Shown here piece after piece: positions 8,374-15,848 of a DNA stretch of 64,000 bases. The notes beneath the pieces are model-generated. The model did not search any database. It had not been told where the DNA came from and saw only the letters and a list, made by a program, of their open reading frames with translations. How positions within the stretch are numbered: position 1 is the first letter of the stretch; each line of letters begins with the position of its first letter. This DNA comes from an uncultured Lachnospiraceae bacterium (GTDB taxonomy: Bacteria > Bacillota > Clostridia > Lachnospirales > Lachnospiraceae), in assembly GCA_947644545.1 (NCBI GenBank), contig CANRZW010000011.1, forward strand, positions 1 to 64,000, written 5' to 3'. The position numbers and the translations under genes are program-made.

Positions 8374-10820
8374 ATGGACAGGAATCGAACATTATATCAG
8401 GACCGGGGAAGAAGCCCGGAAGAACGCGCCAGGCTGCTGCTGGCGGATTTGAGTCTGGAGGAAAAGATGGCGCAGGTCAACTGCATCTTTCCCTTCGGGG
8501 AAAAGTATGACGATCTGGAGCAGATCTCGGCAGGGACACCTTTCGGAATCGGGGAAGTGAGTACGCTGGAGATGCGCAGGATCGAAACGCTGGAAGAGGC
8601 GGCAGCCTGGCAGCGGAAGGTGCAGAAGATAGTGATGGAGAACAGTCCGCACCATATCCCCGCGATCTTCCATATGGAAGGTCTTTGTGGCGCTTTTATC
8701 CAGGATACCACCAGTTTTCCGGCGGGGATTGGCAGAGGGGCAGGGTTTGATCCGGCGCTGGAGGAGCAGATTGCCGGAATCGTGAGCAGGCAGGAGGCGG
8801 CCTGCGGCGTCACCCACGTGCTGGCACCGGTACTGGATATTTCCCGGGATTCCCGTATGGGACGGCAGGGAGAGACTTACGGAGAGGACCCGGCTCTTGC
8901 ATCCGCTATGGGAGCAGCCTACACAAGGGGCATACAGCAGGGGGAGAATGCAGGGAGAAGGACGGAGAGCGTCGCCAAGCATTTCCTGTCTTTTCACAAT
9001 TCTCAGGGCGGTATCCATGGCACTCACAGTGACACGCCTGTCCGCCTCCTGCAGGAAATATATGGGAAACCTTTTCAGGCAGCCGTTGCGGAATCGGGGT
9101 TAAAAGGGATTATGCCCAGCTACAATTCCATCAACGGCGAGCCGGTATCTGCTTCGCGGACGCTCTTAAACGGGCTTTTGCGGGAGGGGATGGGGTTTGA
9201 CGGAATGTGCGTCAGTGACTACGGGGCAGTCGGTAACGTACATCATGTGCAGCATGTGGGAGAGGATGTGACACAGGCCGGGCTTATGTGTATGGAAGCC
9301 GGTGTGGACATCGAGATGCCGGGAAGCGCAGGCTACGGAGAAGGGCTTAAGGAGCTATTTGCAAAAGGGGAGGCGGATATGATGCTGTTGGATACGGCGG
9401 TGCTGCGTGTCCTGACCGCAAAATTCCGGATGGGACTTTTCGAACATCCCTTTGCACTGGAAGGGGCGGCGCTTCGGGAGACGGTCTGCCATCAGGAAGA
9501 TCAGTCGGTGTCTTTGCAGTCCGCGCTGGAATCATTGGTACTGTTGAAGAATAACGGTGTGCTGCCGCTGCGGGAAAAAGGGCGCGGGAAGAAGATTGCC
9601 TTGATCGGCCCGCACGCTGACTGCGCGCGGAAATTCTTCGGCGGCTATACGCATATGTGTATGATGGAGTCTACGTATGCGGTGGCCAATTCCATAGCGG
9701 GCGTGAGCGGCGTGGTGCAAAAAGATGCGGCGCAGATCACAACGGTTCCGGACACCCATATATCCAATCGGACGAGACGGAAGAGTTTGACGCGATCCTG
9801 CACCGCCAGAAGCCGGACTGCAGGAGTCTGCTGGAAGAGATGCGAAAGAGGCTGCCGGAGGCGCAGATTCTGTATGCATACGGTTATCCCATTGCCGGGG
9901 CGGACGAATCCTTTTTTGAACAGGCGCTGCAGGCGGTAAAGGAAGCGGATGTTGCGATCCTGACCCTGGGCGGCAAGCATGGTACCTGCTCTATGGCCTC
10001 CATGGGAGAAGGGGTGGATGCAAGCAATATCAACCTGCCGCCTTGTCAGGATGCCTTTATCAGAGAGGCGGCCAGGATGGGAAAACCGCTGATCGGCGTC
10101 CACTTCGATGGCAGACCTATTTCCAGTGATACGGCGGATGCCTGTCTGGATGCGATCCTGGAGGCGTGGAGTCCGGCGGAGTGCGGGGCACAGGCGGTGG
10201 TCAGCGCGCTCTTTGGCGAATATAATCCGGGTGGCAGGATGCCGGTGTCGACAGCTTATCATGCAGGGCAGATTCCGATCTACTATAATCATCCGCATGG
10301 TTCGGCGTGGCACCAGGGAGAAAGCATCGGCTTTGTCAACTATGTGGATCTGCCGCATACGCCGCGGTATTTCTTCGGCTACGGGCTGTCTTACACGACT
10401 TTTGACTATGCGGACCTGCAACTTTCCAAGACACAGATCGGTCCGGACGATACGCTTTTGATCTCGGTGCGGGTTACCAATACAGGAAGCTGTAAGGGGG
10501 ACGAGGTGGTGCAGCTCTATCTGAGCGATGAGTTTGCCGGCATGACGAGACCGGTCAAGGAGCTGGCCGGGTTCCGGCGGATTACATTGGAAGCCGGGGA
10601 GAGCAGAGTCGTCTGCTTTACGGTGGCGGCGAGCCAGATGGCCTTTCTGGACAGGGACATGCGGTGGAAGATCGAAAAGGGGCAGATAGGTGTGGAAGTG
10701 GGCAGTTCGTCCGAGGATATCCGGCTGACCGGAGCATATCAGGTGACGGAGGACGGTTGGATTGACGGGCGTGACAGGGCTTTCTATGCGAAGACGGAAG
10801 TGACCGGGCAGGCGGTATAG
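8374..10820 (+). pseudogene. Canonical GH3 beta-glycosidase, interrupted by a frameshift
   Basis: A typical GH3 protein (barrel, then alpha/beta sandwich, then fibronectin-III domain) split across two frames. The first frame starts at 8374 after GGAGGAGAC and holds the barrel, with KHFLSFH and the nucleophile Asp282 in CVSDYGA, plus the start of the sandwich (LLKNNGVLPL). It loses homology near 9760 and stops at 9939. The second frame resumes as IQSDETEEFDAIL at 9762 and runs to 10820 with the C-terminal sandwich and FN3 (YFFGYGLSYTTF). The break is at an (AT)3 run (9758-9763): one AT fewer, or one extra base, would restore a single ~815-residue frame. Either a real disruption, a slippage switch, or a sequencing error. 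Intact, it would be a cytoplasmic beta-glucosidase or xylosidase. Confidence 0.85.
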
Positions 10821-10898
10821 AGAACGATCAAGTCGGCCTGCGGTTTTAATGGGAAGGCAGAAGCGCTTTGAGATGGAATAAAGGGAAGGGAGCAGGAT

Positions 10899-13349
10899 AT
10901 GGATACAAGACGGACTGTGAGAAGGATCGCGGAGGAAGCGATCGTGTTATTGAAGAATGAAGAAGGGGTACTGCCCTTTTCCGGAAAGAAAACCGTAGCC
11001 TTGATCGGGCGGGCGCAGACGGAGACAATCTATTCGGGGAACGGTTCCGGGGCGGCGCACACGCCGGACAGCAAGAAGATCCTGGATGAGTGTGAGAAGA
11101 GAGGACTGTGTGCAGAGCCGCATCTGAAAGCTTTCTATCAGGAGAAACTGGCGGCGGAAGTGAAGACGGAGGCGGATACCTTCGACTTTACCAAACTTAA
11201 GGATATGGTGAACAGCGGTATCATGTATGAGATTTTCGGGAAGTACCGCCCGCCGGTTGCGGAATATGAGATACCGGCGGAAGTGATGGAGCAGGCGAAG
11301 GCGGCCGCGGATACTGCAGTGCTGGTGATCGGCAGGAATTCCGGCGGAGAGGAATGCGACCGCCGTCTGTATGCGGATTATGAGCTGACGGAATCGGAAA
11401 GGCGTATGGTGGAACAGACCTGTGCCGCCTTCGATCAGGTGGTGGTTGTCCTGAATGTGAACGGCCTGATCGATTTGGGATGGACAAGAGACTATCCGGC
11501 GATTAAGAGCGTGCTCTTTATCGGTATTCCGGGAGAGGAAGGTGCGGCAGCGCTGGCAGACATTCTGACCGGCAGGGTATGTCCTTCCGGCAAACTGGCC
11601 TTTACCGTGGCGCAGCGGTATGAGGATTACCCGTCTGCCAAGCACTTTATCTGGGAAAAAGACGATCCGGCGCAGATCCTGACCTATGCAGGCTATGGAC
11701 TCAGCGCGGAGGAGAATGGAAGTACGGGATTTGCGCAGAGCCCGGTCACGGTGTATCAGGAAGATATCTACAATGGATATCGGTATTTTGATACTTTTAA
11801 AGAGCAGGCGGCCAAACCGCTGTATCCGTTCGGCTATGGGCTGTCTTATACTGATTTTACGGTGGAAAAGACAACGGTCGAGAGGACAGCAAAGGCAGTT
11901 GCAATCGAGGCTGTGGTAAGAAACAGCGGTGCCGTGGCGGGAAAAGAAGTGCTTCAGGTGTATCTTTCGGCAGTCGGAACGAAGCAGGAGCGGGCCTATC
12001 AGGAATTGAAGGATTTCAGGAAGACTAAAGTCCTGCAGCCGGGAGAGAGCGAGAAGCTGAGCCTGCGGATCCCGTGGAAGGAACTGGCCTCTTATGTGGA
12101 GGAAAGGGCGGCTTATGTCATAGAGGCGGGAGAATATCTGGTACGGCTGGGAAATTCTTCAAGAAATACGGATGTTATTTATCGAATCATCGTGGAAGAG
12201 GAACTGGTGGCAGAGCAGGTGGAGAATCGTCTCGGACTGAAAGCGTGCAACCAGAGCAAGTTGCGGTTTCTGACGCAGGGCAGCCGGGAGGATGCGCCGT
12301 ATTGTTCCGATCAGTGCGGGCAGGCCGATCGGACGGCTTTCTTTGACGCGGCAATCTTTAATAAAAAGGATGCCGGCGGTCCGGATGAATGTGTACAGGC
12401 GGGTATAACAGAGGCACTTTCCACAGAGGAGCTGGCAGCGCTCTGTGTCGGCTACGGGCCGGGGACGCCTTTCTCGGCGATCACGCAAAGCGGCGATCCG
12501 GAGACGATCTTTCATGAGGACGGCCGACCGGTCACTACCAACAGCCATCCGGCAGGGTTTAACGGTTATGTTTCTCCGGCTATCGAGGAGAAGGGCATTC
12601 GATCGGTATTTTATAAGGACGGGCCGGCGGGCATCGGTAAGATCGCCTGGCCGACAGCGATGCTTATGGCCTGCGCTTTCGACAGAGAGGTATGGTATCA
12701 GTTCGGTGATGCGGTGGGCAGTGAATGTGAGGAAGCGCAGGTGGATGTGTGGCTGGCGCCGGCGGTGAATCTGCACAGACATCCGTTGTGCGGCCGGAAT
12801 TTCGAATATTTTTCCGAGGATCCGGTGCTGACGGGAATCTGTGCCTGCGCGATCACGGACGGGGTGCAGAAGAATCATCCGGTGCTTGTCTGTGCGAAGC
12901 ATTTCGCCGTGAATGAGCAGGAGACATTCAGAAGGGGAAGCAGCAGGAAGAAGTATGATGCCGTGGATTCTATTCTGACGGAGCGGGCGGCCAGAGAGTT
13001 GTATCTGAAGCCTTTTGAAATGCTGGTCAGGGAAGCGGGGATTGCCTGCATTATGACTTCCTTTAATAAGATCAACGGTACTTTTGCCGGCGGAAACAAA
13101 GATCTGTGTACCCATATCCTGCGAGAAGAATGGGGATTTACAGGCGTTGTGGTGACGGACTGGGGCGATATGGATGTGGTCGTGGACGGCGCGGACGCTG
13201 TGGCGGCAGGAAACGATGTGGTGATGCCGGGAGGACCGCCGGTGATCGCGCAGATCCTGCAGGGCTATGAGGAAGGCCGGGTGAGCAGAAAGGAGATGGA
13301 AGAGGCGGTAAGACATCTGCTTCTCATGACGGGGCGGGTAAGACGGTGA
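10899..13349 (+). CDS. GH3 beta-glycosidase with inverted (circularly permuted) domain order
   Basis: An 816-residue GH3 whose halves are swapped. Residues about 1-270 are the alpha/beta-sandwich domain that is normally C-terminal (EEAIVLLKNEEGVLPF at the very N-terminus). Residues about 300-430 are the fibronectin-III domain (LYPFGYGLSYTDF). The TIM barrel comes last (about 505-816) with KHFAVNEQE and the nucleophile Asp754 in VVVTDWGD. This order is known for some GH3 beta-glucosidases of rumen Clostridia such as Ruminococcus albus and Butyrivibrio. No signal peptide. It lies 78 bp after the frameshifted canonical GH3, so it may keep the cluster functional. RBS GGGAGCAGG precedes the ATG. 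Substrate (beta-glucoside or beta-xyloside) is not resolved by sequence. Confidence 0.93.
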   Translation: MDTRRTVRRIAEEAIVLLKNEEGVLPFSGKKTVALIGRAQTETIYSGNGSGAAHTPDSKKILDECEKRGLCAEPHLKAFYQEKLAAEVKTEADTFDFTKLKDMVNSGIMYEIFGKYRPPVAEYEIPAEVMEQAKAAADTAVLVIGRNSGGEECDRRLYADYELTESERRMVEQTCAAFDQVVVVLNVNGLIDLGWTRDYPAIKSVLFIGIPGEEGAAALADILTGRVCPSGKLAFTVAQRYEDYPSAKHFIWEKDDPAQILTYAGYGLSAEENGSTGFAQSPVTVYQEDIYNGYRYFDTFKEQAAKPLYPFGYGLSYTDFTVEKTTVERTAKAVAIEAVVRNSGAVAGKEVLQVYLSAVGTKQERAYQELKDFRKTKVLQPGESEKLSLRIPWKELASYVEERAAYVIEAGEYLVRLGNSSRNTDVIYRIIVEEELVAEQVENRLGLKACNQSKLRFLTQGSREDAPYCSDQCGQADRTAFFDAAIFNKKDAGGPDECVQAGITEALSTEELAALCVGYGPGTPFSAITQSGDPETIFHEDGRPVTTNSHPAGFNGYVSPAIEEKGIRSVFYKDGPAGIGKIAWPTAMLMACAFDREVWYQFGDAVGSECEEAQVDVWLAPAVNLHRHPLCGRNFEYFSEDPVLTGICACAITDGVQKNHPVLVCAKHFAVNEQETFRRGSSRKKYDAVDSILTERAARELYLKPFEMLVREAGIACIMTSFNKINGTFAGGNKDLCTHILREEWGFTGVVVTDWGDMDVVVDGADAVAAGNDVVMPGGPPVIAQILQGYEEGRVSRKEMEEAVRHLLLMTGRVRR

Positions 13350-13377
13350 AATTAAATATTTAAGTAAGGGGAAGTGA

Positions 13378-13406
13378 TTGTAATTCCTATAAAGAATGCT
13401 TATAAT
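13378..13406 (+). promoter_or_regulatory. Sigma-A-type promoter for the Uma2-like gene
   Basis: TTGTAA (13378-13383), 17-bp spacer, TATAAT (13401-13406). The promoter lies inside the upstream extension of the reading frame from 13374, which supports the internal start at 13431. Confidence 0.65.
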
Positions 13407-13430
13407 AGAATCAGGAACGGAGGTGTAAGG

Positions 13431-13964
13431 ATGGAAGCTTTAAGAGAAGAAGGAATCTATACAATAGATGATATCTATGATTTGCCAGATGGAGAGAGAG
13501 CGGAATTGATTGATGGAAAAATATATTATATGGCTCCGCCAAACACAAGACATCAGAGATTGGTTTCTGATTTACATTATCAGATAAAAGACTTTATTAA
13601 GCGGAATAATGGTGAGTGTGAAGTGTTTCCGGCTCCGTTTGCAGTATTCTTGAATGAAAATGACAAAAACTATGTCGAGCCGGATATATCTGTTATCTGT
13701 GACAACAATAAGATTACGGATAAAGGGTGTAATGGTGCACCAGATTGGGTAATTGAAATTGTTTCACCAAGTAGTAAACAAATGGATTATTATAAGAAGC
13801 TGTTTAAATATCGAACAGCAGGAGTTAGGGAATATTGGGTCGTAGATCCTGAAAGAGAACTTGTGACAATCTATAATTTTGAAAAAGACAGCATGGAAGA
13901 ATATTCTTTTGATAAAGAGATACCAGCGGGGATTTACGAAGGAGTTTCACTAAGAATAGAGTAG
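13431..13964 (+). CDS. Uma2 / DUF820 family protein (PD-(D/E)XK nuclease fold)
   Basis: A 177-residue protein of the Uma2 family. The pattern is typical: an N-terminal MEALREEGIYTIDDIYDLPD, then RAELIDGKIYYM, VFPAPFAVFL, YVEPDISVIC (Glu-Pro-Asp), APDWVIEIVSPSS (Glu in E-I-V) and KLFKYRTAGVREYWVVDPE. These residues match the restriction-endonuclease-like core seen in the family, whose cellular role is unclear. I chose 13431 because GGAGGTGTAAGG precedes it and a promoter covers the longer start. Base composition is much more A+T-rich than the glycosidase genes, as in the next two genes, suggesting an acquired segment. Confidence 0.85.
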   Translation: MEALREEGIYTIDDIYDLPDGERAELIDGKIYYMAPPNTRHQRLVSDLHYQIKDFIKRNNGECEVFPAPFAVFLNENDKNYVEPDISVICDNNKITDKGCNGAPDWVIEIVSPSSKQMDYYKKLFKYRTAGVREYWVVDPERELVTIYNFEKDSMEEYSFDKEIPAGIYEGVSLRIE

Positions 13965-13992
13965 ATTTTAAATATAGGTATTATGGTTAAGG

Positions 13993-14027
13993 AAAGCATT
14001 TGGAAAATAAAAATCCAGATGCTTTTT
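13993..14027 (+). terminator. Intrinsic terminator after the Uma2-like gene
   Basis: Stem AAAGCATTTGG / CCAGATGCTTT (11 bp with one G-T pair) around an A-rich 11-nt loop, followed by a short T run. Confidence 0.65.
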
Positions 14028-14040
14028 AGTAGAAAAGAAT

Positions 14041-14385
14041 ATGGATTGTTTTGACAGGAATAAAAGGGGGATTCCAGAAGAATATAAGCGTTCTGAAAGG
14101 GGAATTTTTCTGGATAAAAAGAAATTGCAGGTAGAAACAGCAGAACCTCAAGAGGTTTTGGGCAGGATGGCAGGAACAATAAACCTCGTTTTTGAGGAGG
14201 TTGGGAAAGTATATGAGCCTATGTTTCTAAAAGGCGTGCAGATTTTGTTAGAAAGTCAGTTTGAATTGGATGTTAGAGATATTTATCGCAACAAAAGGAA
14301 AATGGTTCAATCCATAGACAAACAAATAGGTTTCAGTGGTATATATAGTATTCGATTTGAACAGACTAGGGATTCTTTCTGCTAA
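14041..14385 (+). CDS. Small unrecognised ORF in the A+T-rich patch
   Basis: 114 residues, charged and soluble, with no membrane segment or motif I recognise. The central part (LGRMAGTINLVFEEVGKVY, then FLKGVQILLESQFELDVRD) looks like real amphipathic helices. The C-terminal end (IYSIRFEQTRDSFC) is irregular, and the stop codon lies inside the palindrome at 14379-14399, so the gene may be a truncated remnant. No clear ribosome binding site precedes the ATG; the true start could be internal (for example Met62, MFLKG). It lies between a Uma2-like gene and an AlbA_2 regulator. Confidence 0.4.
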   Translation: MDCFDRNKRGIPEEYKRSERGIFLDKKKLQVETAEPQEVLGRMAGTINLVFEEVGKVYEPMFLKGVQILLESQFELDVRDIYRNKRKMVQSIDKQIGFSGIYSIRFEQTRDSFC

Positions 14386-14399
14386 AATTATTTTAGCAG
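14379..14399. promoter_or_regulatory. Perfect 21-bp palindrome upstream of the AlbA_2 gene (putative operator)
   Basis: Arms CTGCTAAAAT / ATTTTAGCAG around one central T, 22 bp upstream of the start at 14422. There is no T run after it, so an operator or mRNA structure is likelier than a terminator. The neighbouring gene encodes a winged-helix protein, which suggests autoregulation (inference). Confidence 0.6.
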
Positions 14400-14421
14400 A
14401 TTAACAGATTGGGGGTTTGAA

Positions 14422-15759
14422 ATGTCAGAAAGTCAGAATATCGAATATAAGGAATCATGGAGAACAGAATATTTGAAATGGGTATGTGGTTTTGCCAATG
14501 CCCAGGGTGGGACAATTTATGTTGGGATAGATGATACTGGAAAAGTTGTTGGTGTGAAAGAAATAAAGAAGCTGATGGATGATATTCCTAATCAAATTCA
14601 GTCAGGGCTTGGTATTATAGCCGATGTCAATAGAAAGACAAAGGACGGTCTGGAATATATTGAAATCAGAGTAAATCCTAGTACCTATCCGGTCAACTAT
14701 CATGGAGAATACCATTATCGAAGCGGCAGTACGAAGCAGCAGCTTCAAGGTGCTGCCTTAACGGAATTTATTAGAGAAAAAACAGGCTATTTGTGGGATG
14801 CAGTTCCTATTGATAATATAAGTGTGAATGATCTTGACCGAAACAGCATTGACATATTCCGTCGGGAGGCTGTACGAAAGAAAAGAATGGAAAAAGAAGA
14901 TTTGGAAATATCAGACGAGGAACTGCTTGACCATCTCGATCTTTTGGTGGACGGGAAACTGAAACGTGCCGCAGTTATGCTTTTTTATCGCAAACCAGGA
15001 CGAATTATAACGGGATGCTATGTGAAAATTGGAAGATTCGGTGAGGGCTCGGATTTGCAATATCAAGACACGGTGGAAGGATCTTTGTTCAGCATTGCTG
15101 ACAGGGTGATCGACCTGATTTATACGAAATATTTAAAAGCAGCAATTACTTATGAGCATGATGTGCGAGTGGAAACATACCCATTTCCCCGGGAAGGTGT
15201 GAGGGAGGCAATCTACAATGCCTTGGGACATAATAACTATGCAGCCAGCATTCCAATCCAAATTCGTATTGAAGATGATGCAATGTACATTAGCAATAAT
15301 TGCATCTTGCCAAAAAACTGGACAGTGGAAACATTGATGAAGCCTCATAAATCAGAGCCATTCAATCCATCCATCGCGAATGCGTTTTATCGTGCCGGAT
15401 ATATCGAGGCTTGGGGACGCGGCATCCAGAAGATCTGTGAAGCCTGCAGGGAGCTTGGAACGGCAGAACCTGAGTATACGGTGTTGGGGGATGACCTTAC
15501 CGTGAAATTTACAGCTCTTGAAAATGCTAAAGTATCAGATACTAAAATTCCAAAGTATCAATTTGATACTTTGGGTGATCTTTTGGACGAAAAAATTCTT
15601 GCTCTATTAGAAAAAAAGCCAGCTATTACGCAAGATGAGATAGCAGTATATTTGGGGGTGTCGGTTCCAACCATTAAGCGGACTATGAAGAAGCTTTTGG
15701 AAAACGGCCATATTGTTCGTAAAGGCGGCAGGCGATACGGGCACTGGGAGATAAAATAA
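14422..15759 (+). CDS. AlbA_2 (AAA_4/Schlafen-like) ATP-binding protein with C-terminal winged helix
   Basis: 445 residues. The N-terminal AlbA_2 domain (about 1-110) has the hallmark NIEYKESW and FANAQGGTIYVGIDD. A GHKL-like ATPase segment (HATPase_c_4, about 240-370) contains REAIYNALGHNNY and AFYRAGYIEAWGRGIQKI. A linker near 375-390 is encoded by two nested palindromes. The last ~60 residues form a winged helix (TQDEIAVYLGVSVPTIKRTM). Family members are putative nucleic-acid-binding regulators, often found in accessory or defence regions; no specific function is established. RBS GGGGG lies 8-12 nt before the ATG. Codon use is A+T-rich, like its neighbours and unlike the flanking chromosome. 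Confidence 0.85.
   Translation: MSESQNIEYKESWRTEYLKWVCGFANAQGGTIYVGIDDTGKVVGVKEIKKLMDDIPNQIQSGLGIIADVNRKTKDGLEYIEIRVNPSTYPVNYHGEYHYRSGSTKQQLQGAALTEFIREKTGYLWDAVPIDNISVNDLDRNSIDIFRREAVRKKRMEKEDLEISDEELLDHLDLLVDGKLKRAAVMLFYRKPGRIITGCYVKIGRFGEGSDLQYQDTVEGSLFSIADRVIDLIYTKYLKAAITYEHDVRVETYPFPREGVREAIYNALGHNNYAASIPIQIRIEDDAMYISNNCILPKNWTVETLMKPHKSEPFNPSIANAFYRAGYIEAWGRGIQKICEACRELGTAEPEYTVLGDDLTVKFTALENAKVSDTKIPKYQFDTLGDLLDEKILALLEKKPAITQDEIAVYLGVSVPTIKRTMKKLLENGHIVRKGGRRYGHWEIK
15531..15574. repeat. Two nested palindromes inside the AlbA_2 gene
   Basis: A 13-bp palindrome AGTATCAGATACT (15531-15543) is followed 6 bp later by a perfect 25-bp palindrome (15550-15574) with arms CCAAAGTATCAA / TTGATACTTTGG. 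Both share the AGTATC...GATACT core. They encode the inter-domain linker (DTKIPKYQFDTLGD). Confidence 0.85.
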
Positions 15760-15786
15760 TCACGAACTTATGATAAAGTAAGCTTA

Positions 15787-15815
15787 TCGACTATTTCCGC
15801 TTCCTGTGATATACT
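15787..15815 (+). promoter_or_regulatory. Sigma-A-type promoter for the GTPase-ribonuclease fusion gene
   Basis: TCGACT (15787-15792), 17-bp spacer, TATACT (15810-15815), 33 bp before the ATG at 15849, which has TAGGAG upstream. Confidence 0.55.
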
Positions 15816-15848
15816 AAAAAACATATTTTATGGATAGGAGATCTTTTC

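Noticed and set aside
8374..10820. Programmed ribosomal frameshift in the GH3 gene
   Set aside because: There is no slippery heptamer with a downstream pseudoknot or Shine-Dalgarno stimulator at 9758; the shift is at a plain AT run.
12159..13316. 385-residue - strand open frame
   Set aside because: Antisense to the catalytic domain of the permuted GH3; composition typical of antisense shadows.
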